Source of the DNA: Flavobacteriales bacterium
GTDB lineage: Bacteria; Bacteroidota; Bacteroidia; Flavobacteriales_F; PHOS-HE28
Assembly: GCA_016713875.1 (NCBI GenBank)
Contig: JADJOI010000003.1
Span: 3,100,001 to 3,164,000 of the forward strand
DNA: 64,000 nucleotides
Direction: 5' to 3'
The notes under the pieces were generated by a model. It did not search any database. It was not told the DNA's origin and saw only the letters and a program-made list of their open reading frames with translations. Below are positions 22,269 to 30,654 of the stretch, piece after piece (within the stretch, counting starts at the first letter, position 1; each line of letters begins with the position of its first letter). Position numbers and translations under genes: made by a program.

Positions 22269-24446
22269 ATGCCCGCCCGACGCCCCTCCCCCACCGACGG
22301 TGAACTGGCCCCGCGCGTGCTGGCCGCCGTGCGGCGCGCCGGCCATGCCGGGGTCACCAGCCAGCAACTGGCCCTCCAGCTGGGCTTCCGCGACAAGGAC
22401 CAGCGCTACTTGCTCTATGACGCCCTGGAGTCCCTTTTGGACGACGGTCGGGTCCGCAGTGGTAAAAAGGGACGGTACATCGCGGCCGGCGGGGCCGACA
22501 CCCTGGAGGGTTCCATCGATATCATCGGCAGCGGGGGCGGCTACGTGCGGCCCGATCCGACCGGCGACATGGGCCAAGGCGACGTGTTCGTGCACCCCCG
22601 GAACGTGGGCACTGCGCTGCACGGCGACACGGTGCGCGTGAAGCTCACCGGTGGTCGTGGGTCACGGCCCGAAGGACGGGTGGTGGAGGTGCTTCGCCGC
22701 CGGAGAACGGAATTCGTGGGCACCGTGCACCTGCGTCAGGGGCGATTGATGCTGGTGGCCGATGACCAGCGGGTGCAACGCCCGTTCCTGATCCCGGTCA
22801 ACGAGGGCCGTGGAGCCCGGGAGGGCGACAAAGCCATCATCGCCCTGGGCGATTGGAAGGACGCCCGTGACCTGCCGCGCGGCAGCGTGGTGCGTGTGCT
22901 GGGCCGCGCAGGGGAGCACCAGGTCGAGATGCACGCCATCCTGGCCGAGTTCGGACTGCCACTGGAGTTCCCTGAGAGCGTCCTTGCCGCGGCCGCCACG
23001 ATCCCCGACGGATGCACTCCCGAGGAGATCGCCCGCCGACGGGACATCAGGAGCATCCCCACCCTCACGATCGATCCCGAGGATGCCAAGGACCTGGACG
23101 ACGCCCTGAGCGTGAGACGGTTGGACAACGGTCATTGGGAGGTGGGCGTGCACATCGCCGATGTGAGCCACTATGTGCACCCCGGTTCCGTGGTGGACAT
23201 GGAAGGGGCCGCGCGCGCCACCAGTGTCTACCTGGTGGACCGCGTGGTGCCCATGCTGCCCGAGCGGTTGAGCAACGACCTGTGCTCGCTCAACCCTCAC
23301 ACGGACAAGCTGAGCTTCAGTGCCATCTTCGAGCTGGACGACCGCGCCCGGGTGAAGGCCGAGTGGTTCGGACGCACGGTGATGCGAAGCCAGCGGCGGT
23401 TCGCTTACGCAGAGGCGCAGGCGATCATCGACGGGGCTGAGGGCGAGTTCGGCCCGGCGGTGCTCACCTTGCATCGCCTGGCCCAGGTGCTGCGCACGGA
23501 TCGGATCGCCAATGGCGCGCTGGAGATCGGCGGCAACGAGGTGAAGTTCAGGCTGGACGAGAAGGGGCGGCCGATCGAGGTGTACCAGAAGGTGATGGGG
23601 CCGGCCAACTGGTTGATCGAGGAGTTCATGTTGCTGGCCAACAAGCGTGTGGCGGCCTGGGTGAACAAACAGCGCAAGGGCGGCGCGCCCCCGTTCGTGT
23701 ACCGTGTTCACGACCTGCCCGATGCCGAAAAGGTGGAACAGCTGCGCGCGCTGGCCCGCAGCTTCGGGCACGAGCTCAGCGTGGGCAAGGGCGAGGACCT
23801 GCCGCACGCGATCAACCGGCTGCTGCGCGCCGTGAAGGGCCGCGAGGAGGAGAATATCATCAAGCAGGTGGCCATCCGAAGCATGGCCAAGGCCATCTAC
23901 AGCACGGACAACATCGGCCACTACGGGCTGGCCTTCGAGCACTACACCCACTTCACCAGCCCCATCCGCCGTTACCCGGACCTGCTGGTTCATCGCGCCA
24001 TGGCGCACTACCTAGGGGGTGGTCGCCACCTGGACAAGGAGGTCCTGGAGGTGAGCTGCCGGCACAGCAGCAACATGGAAAAGCGGGCGGCCGACGCCGA
24101 GCGGGCGAGCATCCGCTACAAACAGGCCGAGTATCTGCTGGCCCGCGTGGGCGAACGTTTCGAGGGCACCATCAGCGGCCTCACCAACTGGGGCATGTAC
24201 GTGGAGCTGAAGGCCAACCGCTGCGAGGGCATGATCCCGCTGCGCGAACTGCCCGGCGATGCATACCGCTTCGATGCCGAGCGCTATCAGGTGGCCGGGC
24301 TGCGCACGGGCCGTCGGTTCCGCTTGGGTGACGAGGTCGCCGTCCGCATCAAGGCGGTGGACATGGACCGCCGCACCGTGGACCTGGTGTTGGACGAGGC
24401 ACGCGGGGCAAGGCCACCCGCGAAAGGGCGCACTAAACGAGCTTGA
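22269..24446 (+). CDS. rnr: Ribonuclease R
   Basis: A 725-residue 3'-5' exoribonuclease of the RNB family that degrades structured RNA. An N-terminal winged-helix region (about 15-70) and two cold-shock/OB domains precede the RNB domain. That domain contains the catalytic acidic cluster DPEDAKDLDDALSVRRL, with its metal-binding aspartates. HYTHFTSPIRRYPDLLVHRA marks the domain's end. A C-terminal S1 domain (about 625-705) begins EGTISGLTNWGMYVELK. The start MPARRPSPTDGE was chosen; longer in-frame forms lack similarity and enter the prs promoter region. The 3' end overlaps that of the convergent response regulator by 14 bp. Confidence 0.95.
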   Translation: MPARRPSPTDGELAPRVLAAVRRAGHAGVTSQQLALQLGFRDKDQRYLLYDALESLLDDGRVRSGKKGRYIAAGGADTLEGSIDIIGSGGGYVRPDPTGDMGQGDVFVHPRNVGTALHGDTVRVKLTGGRGSRPEGRVVEVLRRRRTEFVGTVHLRQGRLMLVADDQRVQRPFLIPVNEGRGAREGDKAIIALGDWKDARDLPRGSVVRVLGRAGEHQVEMHAILAEFGLPLEFPESVLAAAATIPDGCTPEEIARRRDIRSIPTLTIDPEDAKDLDDALSVRRLDNGHWEVGVHIADVSHYVHPGSVVDMEGAARATSVYLVDRVVPMLPERLSNDLCSLNPHTDKLSFSAIFELDDRARVKAEWFGRTVMRSQRRFAYAEAQAIIDGAEGEFGPAVLTLHRLAQVLRTDRIANGALEIGGNEVKFRLDEKGRPIEVYQKVMGPANWLIEEFMLLANKRVAAWVNKQRKGGAPPFVYRVHDLPDAEKVEQLRALARSFGHELSVGKGEDLPHAINRLLRAVKGREEENIIKQVAIRSMAKAIYSTDNIGHYGLAFEHYTHFTSPIRRYPDLLVHRAMAHYLGGGRHLDKEVLEVSCRHSSNMEKRAADAERASIRYKQAEYLLARVGERFEGTISGLTNWGMYVELKANRCEGMIPLRELPGDAYRFDAERYQVAGLRTGRRFRLGDEVAVRIKAVDMDRRTVDLVLDEARGARPPAKGRTKRA

Positions 24447-25188
24447 GGCGGCGCGACAGGTCGTCCTTGTAGCTTCCTCCGATCGGGATCACCTTCTTGT
24501 CGTTCTCCAGGATCAGGTTCGGCTGCTCGATGGCCACGATCTTGTCGATGCGCACGATGAAGGAGCGGTGCACCCGGGCGAACTCGCTCTCGGGCAGCTT
24601 GCCCTCGATGTCCTTCATGGTGCTGTGCACCGTGTAGCGGGCGTTGAGCGTGTTGATCACCACGTAATCCTTCAGCGCCTCGATGTAGTAGATGTCGCTG
24701 ATGCGCAATTTCACCAGGCGGCTGTTGCTCTTCACGAAGAGCAGGTCGTTGGCACTGCCCTGGTTCTCCACCAGATTGAACAGCAGGTCGCGCTCCTTGA
24801 GCACCTCGGCCTCCTTCTTGTGCTTGTACAGCGCCATCTCGATCGACGTGTGGATGTCGATCTCCTTGAAGGGCTTGATGATGTACCCGTAGGGCTGGGT
24901 GACCTTGGCCTTGTTCAGGGTGCTCTCATCGGCATACGCCGTGAGGAAGATCACCGGGATGTTGGTCTCCTGGCGGATCTGTGTGGCGGCCTCGATGCCG
25001 TTCATCTCCCCCTTGAGCATGATGTCCATGAGGATGATGTCCGGTTGCGCCTCGACGGCAAGCTTCACGGCCTGTTCGCCCGTGGCAGCGGCACCCACGA
25101 CATTATAGCCCAGCTTCTTGAGGCTGTGCTGGATGTCCTTGCTCACGATGCTTTCGTCCTCAACGACCAGGACATTGGTCTGGGCCAT
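24433..25188 (-). CDS. LytTR-family response regulator (partner of the adjacent PAS kinase)
   Basis: A 251-residue DNA-binding response regulator. The receiver domain (1-120) has the phosphoacceptor Asp55 in IILMDIMLKG, the acidic pair in VVEDES, and Thr/Lys residues in FLTAYADES and IIKPFKE. After a short coiled linker the LytTR DNA-binding domain (about 150-250) contains IYYIEALKDYVVINTL, EFARVHRSFIVRIDKI and VIPIGGSYKDDL. It follows the six-PAS histidine kinase with a 9-bp gap, so the two form a two-component system. LytTR domains bind pairs of ~9-bp direct repeats about two helical turns apart; such repeats occur in this window. Confidence 0.94.
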   Translation of the reverse strand: MAQTNVLVVEDESIVSKDIQHSLKKLGYNVVGAAATGEQAVKLAVEAQPDIILMDIMLKGEMNGIEAATQIRQETNIPVIFLTAYADESTLNKAKVTQPYGYIIKPFKEIDIHTSIEMALYKHKKEAEVLKERDLLFNLVENQGSANDLLFVKSNSRLVKLRISDIYYIEALKDYVVINTLNARYTVHSTMKDIEGKLPESEFARVHRSFIVRIDKIVAIEQPNLILENDKKVIPIGGSYKDDLSRRLKLV

Positions 25189-25197
25189 GTGCGCACG

Positions 25198-28100
25198 CTA
25201 CTTGATGCGATCAAAAGTAAGGAAATACCGCACCCCGGGGCCGCTGTGGCGTTCCAGGCGGGCATCGAGCTGTTCGCTCAGGGTGGCCACGAGCTGCAGG
25301 CCGAGGTTCGAATCGCGTTCGGCGTCGAAGCCCACGGGCAGCCCGATCCCATCATCGGCCACCTCCACGGTGACGCGCCCGTCGTGGCTGGACAGCGCGA
25401 TGGTGATGACGCCCGCCGCGCCGTCCGGGTAGCCGTGCTTGAGGGCGTTGCTGATGAGCTCGTTGAGGATGAGCCCGCAGGGGATGGCCTGGTCCAGCAC
25501 CAGCTCCACGCGCTGTAGATCGGTGCGCAGCTCCACCTTGCCGCTGAGGCTGTAGCTGAGCACCAGGTTGCGGGCCAGCCGATCGATGTACGTCGACAGG
25601 TCCACGCTGCTGAAGGTCTTGTTCTGGTAGAGGCTCTCGTGGATGAAGCTCATCGAGCGGATGCGGTCCTGGCTCTCGCGGATGAGGTCGAGCATGCGCG
25701 GATCGTGCCCCACGTAGGCGGTCTGCAGGTTGAGGATGCTGCTGATGATCTGAAGGTTGTTCTTCACACGGTGGTGAACCTCCTTGAGCAGCACCTCGTT
25801 CTCGCGCAGGCGTTCGATCAGCTGCCGCTCGGCCTCCTTCTTGTCGGTGATCCCGTATGCCAGGCAGCTGATCTCAGCCACTTGTCCGTCCACACGGATG
25901 GGGTTCAGGAAGTTCTCCACCCAGCGCGTGCGGCCATCGGTGTCGTGCATCTCCACCTCGAACTGACGGGGCTTGCCCTTCATGGCGGCCTCGTAGTGCG
26001 CGCGGATGGACCGGCGCTCGGCGGGGGCCACGCGTTCGAGCATATGCTCCAGGAAGGCGTCGCCCACACGCGGTGTGTAGCCGAAGGCCTCCGCGCTGCT
26101 GTCGCGGAAATGATCGTTCAACGAGGTGATGCGGAAATCCCGGTCGAGGGTCCACACCATCATGTTCGCGCTGTTCTCGAAGATGGCCGTGAGGCGGGCG
26201 GCCTGATCGCGCACGGTGCGCTCGGCCAGCTTCTGCTCGGTGATCTCGTGCCCCACGCCGAAGACCTCGCGCACGCGCCCATCGGCGCTGAACACCGGGC
26301 TCAGGAAGACCTCGTTGCTCACATATCGCCCCTGTGCATCGGTGAGCTCGGTCTCGAAACGGAGCGGCCGGCCGGTGAAGGCCTCCCGGTACTTCTCCTC
26401 CCAGAACGCGTGGTACGCCTCGCCCGCGAAGCGCCGGCGGGGGATGTTGCCGTCGTGGTTGATCTCCGGGCGCGTGCCGTACAGGCGTTCGATCATCCGC
26501 GCATAGCCCTGGTTGAAACTGGTGAGGGCGATGCGCTCGTCCACGCTCCAGAACATGTGCTCACTGCTCTCGAAGAGCGCGCGCAGCTTGGCTTCCTGTT
26601 TCTCCACCTGCCCGCGGGCCTCCTGCTCGCGGGTGACATCCCGGAAGATACCGCGCGTGGCCACGGGCCGGTCGTCGACCCGGCGCACGTTGCGATTGCC
26701 CACCACGGTGATGCGTCTTCCATCCTTGGCCAGCAGCACCGTGGTGATGGTGCCGCCCGGATCCCCGGCGAAGGCCTCCTCGAACTGGGCACGATAGGCA
26801 TCCCGATGGTCCGGATGCACCACGTCCCATACCGTGAGGTCCGCGATCTCATGGGCGGCATAGCCCAGCGTGTCGCGCCAGGCCCTGTTCACGTACTCGA
26901 AGCGACCCTCGGGCGTCACGCTCTGGATGAGGTCCGTAGCGTTCTCGAACAGGTCGCGGTATCGCTCCTCGCTGGCCCGCAGCGCCTCCTGATCGCGCTT
27001 GGCGTGGGTGATGTCGCGGCTCACGCCCATGCTTCCCAGGAGCGATCCCTGCTCATCGTACAGCCGTGATGCGGCCAGGAAGGTGAGGAAGACCTCGCCG
27101 CGATGGTCGATGTTGTGCACCTCGCCGGCGAACGCACCGTGCGCGTTCAATTCGGCCTGGATGCGCAGATGCTCCTCTTCCCGGGCATAGAGCATGCGTG
27201 CGGGACGTCCGAGCACCTCCTCCGCCTCGTAGCCGAAGCGCACCATGGCCGCGGGATTGAACTCCGTGATGAGCCCGGCCTCGTCCACGGCGATGATCAT
27301 GTCCAGGGAACTGTCCACCAGGCCGCGGGCGAACCGGCGCGACCGACGCAGTTCGTCCTGTGTGCGGCGGTGGTCCATGATCTCCTGCCGCAGCACGCGG
27401 TTCACCTCCTCGGCCATCTGGGCGCGCAGGCCCGCATGCATCGTGGCCCGCATGCGCTCCGCATCGCGCAGGTGCACCTGAACGGCCGGGTCGCTTTCGT
27501 GGAACGTGCGGGAGGCGGACAGGAGCACGCGTGACCGTGAGCCGTCGGCCCGCACCAGGTCCAGTTCCACGGGGGCCCCCTCTCCATCGCGCTGCGCATC
27601 GGTCAGACAGCCGGACAGCACGGAACGCTGGGGGGGGTCGACGGCATCAGCGAGGACCGCGCCTGTGCTGGTTACGCCCAACAGCAGGTCCGCGGCGGGA
27701 TTGCCATAGCGCACAAGCCCGTCCTGCACGATGAGGATGCCCTCGGGGGCATGCTCCACGAGGCGGCGGTAGTTGTCCAACAGCGCCTGCTGTTCCAGCT
27801 CGGCCTGCACCTGGGGCGACCGGTCGATCAACGTGCCGGCGATGGTGGTGATGCCTTCCTCGGTCCGGTCCAGGTAGACGTTCTCCAGCACATGCACGGT
27901 GCGGCCGCTGTAATGGCGCAGGCGGATGGTGTGGTTGATGAGGTGACGGCGCTCGGTGAGTTCGCGCAGGTAGTCCGCGCGGTCCTCTTCGTTCAGGTAC
28001 AGCACGGTGGCGTTCACCCGCATCAACGCATCGCGATCGGGATAGCCCAGGATGCGGGCCATCGAGGCGTTGCACTCCAGGAAGCGCCCGTCCAGCGTGG

Positions 28101-28218
28101 TGCGGAACACCCCGGCCATGTTGCGGTCCACCAGGTCCTCGTACTGCCGCCGAAGGTCCAGGTAGGCCTTGGCCAGCTCCTGGGTCCGTGACGCGTCCGC
28201 TCCGGCCGTTCCGCTCAT
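25198..28218 (-). CDS. Cytoplasmic multi-PAS histidine kinase (HisKA_2 type)
   Basis: A 1006-residue sensor kinase with no transmembrane helix. I count six PAS/PAC modules. Their openings are near residues 28 (YEDLVDRNMAGVFRTTLDG), 148 (YRRLVEHAPEGILIV), 298 (FARGLVDSSLDMIIAVDEA), 422 (YRDLFENATDLIQSVTPEG), 545 (ALFESSEHMFWSVDE) and 678 (IFENSANMMVWTLD). The kinase core begins LLKEVHHRVKNNLQIISSIL with the phospho-accepting His. It continues to an ATP-binding domain with LILNELISNALKHG and VADDGIGLP. Signals could be small molecules, redox state or oxygen; no heme or flavin ligand is evident. A TAAGTTCG box lies 6 bp before the ATG. Pairs with the LytTR regulator downstream. Confidence 0.93.
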   Translation of the reverse strand: MSGTAGADASRTQELAKAYLDLRRQYEDLVDRNMAGVFRTTLDGRFLECNASMARILGYPDRDALMRVNATVLYLNEEDRADYLRELTERRHLINHTIRLRHYSGRTVHVLENVYLDRTEEGITTIAGTLIDRSPQVQAELEQQALLDNYRRLVEHAPEGILIVQDGLVRYGNPAADLLLGVTSTGAVLADAVDPPQRSVLSGCLTDAQRDGEGAPVELDLVRADGSRSRVLLSASRTFHESDPAVQVHLRDAERMRATMHAGLRAQMAEEVNRVLRQEIMDHRRTQDELRRSRRFARGLVDSSLDMIIAVDEAGLITEFNPAAMVRFGYEAEEVLGRPARMLYAREEEHLRIQAELNAHGAFAGEVHNIDHRGEVFLTFLAASRLYDEQGSLLGSMGVSRDITHAKRDQEALRASEERYRDLFENATDLIQSVTPEGRFEYVNRAWRDTLGYAAHEIADLTVWDVVHPDHRDAYRAQFEEAFAGDPGGTITTVLLAKDGRRITVVGNRNVRRVDDRPVATRGIFRDVTREQEARGQVEKQEAKLRALFESSEHMFWSVDERIALTSFNQGYARMIERLYGTRPEINHDGNIPRRRFAGEAYHAFWEEKYREAFTGRPLRFETELTDAQGRYVSNEVFLSPVFSADGRVREVFGVGHEITEQKLAERTVRDQAARLTAIFENSANMMVWTLDRDFRITSLNDHFRDSSAEAFGYTPRVGDAFLEHMLERVAPAERRSIRAHYEAAMKGKPRQFEVEMHDTDGRTRWVENFLNPIRVDGQVAEISCLAYGITDKKEAERQLIERLRENEVLLKEVHHRVKNNLQIISSILNLQTAYVGHDPRMLDLIRESQDRIRSMSFIHESLYQNKTFSSVDLSTYIDRLARNLVLSYSLSGKVELRTDLQRVELVLDQAIPCGLILNELISNALKHGYPDGAAGVITIALSSHDGRVTVEVADDGIGLPVGFDAERDSNLGLQLVATLSEQLDARLERHSGPGVRYFLTFDRIK

Positions 28219-28263
28219 CGGGTCGAACTTACACAGGGGGCTGTCGATCGCGTCTGCCTCCGA

Positions 28264-29775
28264 TCACGGGGCGTCGCCTCCGCTCTCGAACGGCGGCGGT
28301 ACGCGGGTGCCATCGATCTTCACCTCCTGGCCGTCCTTGTAGCGGATGGTGATCAGCAGTTGCCCTTCGGGCGACCAGTGCTCGAAATCGCCCTGCTGAA
28401 GACCCATCGCATAGCGACCCTCCAGGCGCAGCTGCCCGTTGGGCCACCACCACCGATGCCGTCCGTTGGGCTCACCGCCCACGAAGGAGCCCTCGAAGCT
28501 GCGCTTGTCGTTCTCATAGGTGTGGCGCCACTCCCCTTCTTTCAGCCCGTCCTGGTAGGCACCCTCCTCGGTGTGGTCGCCCACGCGGTAGAACCACGCG
28601 CCCTCACGCTTGCCGTCGATGAACTCGCCCTGCGTGATCACGTTGCCCTCTTCATCATATTCCACCGAGGCACCATCCTCACGGCCTTTCCGGTAGTTCT
28701 CCTCTCGATGCAGCTTGCCGCTCTCGTAGAACCACTTCCAGAGGTTCTGGGCCTGGCCCGCCTGATAGCGCCCCTTCTGCTCCACGGCGCCACTTCGATG
28801 GAAGAAGGTCCACTCCCCTTCCCGTTTGCCGTCCTTGTACTCGCCTTCAGCGCGCTTCTCACCGGTCACATAGTACTCCGTCCAACGGCCCTGGGGCACA
28901 CCACGCTCATCCACCGGGCCCTCGCGCATCAGGCGGTCGTCGGTGTAGATGGCCGCGGACCGCACCTGGCCCTGCTCGTCGTACTCACGGAACAGACCTT
29001 CCCGGGTGCCTTGCTTGCTGTAACTGCCGATACTGGCCACACGCCCGTTGGGGTGATAGGTGTTCTTGATGGTCAGCGTCATCGCCGCGCGTGAGCCGGT
29101 GTCCACCTGGTCCTGATCATACTTCACCATCTGCTTCAGGCTGCCGCTGGCGTCATACTCCTTGTAGATGCCCTGCCGCTTGTCGTCCACATAGGTGCAT
29201 TCCCACTTCACCTTGCCGTTGGCATGGAACTCTTTCCAAGGTCCCTGCTTGAGCCCGGCGGCATCGATGCGGTTGATGGCCTCGCGCTTGCGGAGCATGC
29301 CGCCGCCGTAGCTCAGCAAGGCCACCAACCGGCCGTCCTCGGCATACTCGTACCCCCTCCCCTCCTCCTTGCCGGCCACGAAGGGCACCACCTTGTGCAC
29401 CTGTCCGTTCGCATGATAGTAGGTGCTGTTGCCCTCGCGCACATCGGCCACGAAACGTTCTTCGCTCACCAGGGCCCCGGAGGCGTCGTACTTGCGCTGC
29501 GCGCCGTCCTTCCGCCCATCGGTGTATTCGATCGTGGAACTGAGCCAGCCCTCCGGCGCATAGAACTTCCACAGGCTGTCCAGTTGGAACCGTTGGCGGC
29601 CGCCCTCGGAGCGCAGCACGCCGTTCTCGTAATAGGTCTTCCAGTAGCCTTCGGGCTTGCCATCCACCAACATACCCTCGCTGCTGATGGTCCCGTTGGC
29701 ATGACGGTATTGGGTGAAGCCGTCCTGAGCGGTCGTCACAAAGGTGGAGCACACCGTCACGGTCACGACGATCAT
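28264..29775 (-). CDS. Exported MORN/YwqK-type repeat protein
   Basis: A 503-residue exported protein built from about 18 repeats of 22-26 residues with the core YYxNGxLxxEGxYxxGKxxGxW. Examples are YYENGVLRSEG, YHANGQVHKVVPFVAGKEEG, EFHANGKVKWECTYVDDKRQG and WYPNGQLRLEGRYA-like units. The repeats resemble MORN_2 / 'YwqK antitoxin' repeats, widely found in Bacteroidota surface proteins. They form a beta-meander rather than act as an antitoxin. A signal sequence (MIVVTVTVCSTFVTTAQ) is short but acceptable. The upstream DNA is AT-rich. No enzyme motif. Function unknown; the gene overlaps nothing and is alone on its strand. Confidence 0.82.
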   Translation of the reverse strand: MIVVTVTVCSTFVTTAQDGFTQYRHANGTISSEGMLVDGKPEGYWKTYYENGVLRSEGGRQRFQLDSLWKFYAPEGWLSSTIEYTDGRKDGAQRKYDASGALVSEERFVADVREGNSTYYHANGQVHKVVPFVAGKEEGRGYEYAEDGRLVALLSYGGGMLRKREAINRIDAAGLKQGPWKEFHANGKVKWECTYVDDKRQGIYKEYDASGSLKQMVKYDQDQVDTGSRAAMTLTIKNTYHPNGRVASIGSYSKQGTREGLFREYDEQGQVRSAAIYTDDRLMREGPVDERGVPQGRWTEYYVTGEKRAEGEYKDGKREGEWTFFHRSGAVEQKGRYQAGQAQNLWKWFYESGKLHREENYRKGREDGASVEYDEEGNVITQGEFIDGKREGAWFYRVGDHTEEGAYQDGLKEGEWRHTYENDKRSFEGSFVGGEPNGRHRWWWPNGQLRLEGRYAMGLQQGDFEHWSPEGQLLITIRYKDGQEVKIDGTRVPPPFESGGDAP

Positions 29776-30216
29776 CCGATACACAGCACGTATCCCATAA
29801 ATACTTTCTTTAAAGAGAATAGATGATATAGTAGGGGCTGTGAACACGGTGGATGATCGGTGGGCCGTCCGCTTGCACGAACGGGTTATCAAAAGTAGTT
29901 CACCGCAACGGGCTGCCTTGTGGATGACCGATACCGTGCTGAGCCGCGGTGGACGTGGAACGGGCATCGGCCATCCACGATCGTGGAGAACGGCCGCTGG
30001 CGGTGTGGTTGAAAACCCAGGGAGCATGAACGGGTCTGTTCCGGTGGGATCCCCGGTGCACAACCCGGTAGAAGATCCGCTTGCTGTTGACGATCCCTTG
30101 GCGTATGGCGCCGTGGACAACTTGTGGGTCGAAAAAGTTGTTGGTCGATCATCCACAGCGATCGACCACGATCGACGATCGGATCGTGGACAAGTGGGCC
30201 GGGGTATCTTTGAGGC
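29776..30216. other. 440-bp gene-free region with DnaA-box-like motifs
   Basis: No convincing gene is present. The left end (29790-29840) is unusually AT-rich. Motifs close to the DnaA box TTATCCACA recur on both strands. TCATCCACA lies near 30149-30157 and, reverse complemented, at 29919-29927. TTGTCCACG lies reverse complemented at 30111-30119 and 30186-30194. ATCCAC cores lie near 29850 (reverse) and 29972. Several gatcg/cgatc palindromes lie at 30140-30190. It may be a regulatory region or part of a replication origin; the sequence alone does not decide. Confidence 0.4.
30205..30212 (+). promoter_or_regulatory. -7 box for rpiB, nearly leaderless
   Basis: TATCTTTG fits the TAnnTTTG consensus perfectly and ends 4 bp before the rpiB ATG at 30217. 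Confidence 0.65.
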
Positions 30217-30654
30217 ATGGCACAACACATCGCCGTAGGCAGCGATCATGCGGGCGTGGACCTGAAGCACGCGGTGAAGGAACACCTTCGGTCACGCGGG
30301 GTGGAGGTGACCGACAAGGGCACCCATGTGCGGGAGAGCGTGGACTATCCGGACCATGCGCATGCGGTGGCGGCCGCTGTGGCTGCGCAACAGGCCGAGC
30401 TGGGCATCCTCATCTGCGGCAGTGGCAACGGGGTGGCCATCACGGCCAACAAACACCGGGGGGTGCGGGCAGCCCTCGCCTGGCTGCCTGAGCTCGGCCG
30501 CTTGGCGCGCGAGCACAACAACGCGAACGTGTTGGCCCTTCCGGCGCGCTTCATCAGTGTGGAGCAGGCCCTGGCCGTGGTCGATGCCTTCCTGGATGCC
30601 CGCTTCGAAGGAGGCCGACATCAGGTGCGGGTGGAGAAGATCGAACAGGCATGA
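30217..30654 (+). CDS. rpiB: Ribose-5-phosphate isomerase B (RpiB/LacAB family)
   Basis: A 145-residue isomerase of the RpiB/LacA/LacB family that interconverts ribose 5-phosphate and ribulose 5-phosphate. It begins AQHIAVGSDHAGVDLKHAV with the conserved substrate-binding Asp-His. VDYPDHAHAVA and the active-site CGSGNGVAITANKHRGVRAA follow; the usual catalytic Cys precedes GSGNG. The C-terminal REHNNANVLALPARFIS block is also conserved. The stop overlaps the next start by four bases. The promoter box lies directly upstream. Confidence 0.93.
   Translation: MAQHIAVGSDHAGVDLKHAVKEHLRSRGVEVTDKGTHVRESVDYPDHAHAVAAAVAAQQAELGILICGSGNGVAITANKHRGVRAALAWLPELGRLAREHNNANVLALPARFISVEQALAVVDAFLDARFEGGRHQVRVEKIEQA

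Noticed and set aside
28264..29775. A toxin-antitoxin antitoxin (YwqK annotation)
   Set aside because: The repeats are MORN-like and the protein has a signal sequence; no toxin gene is next to it.
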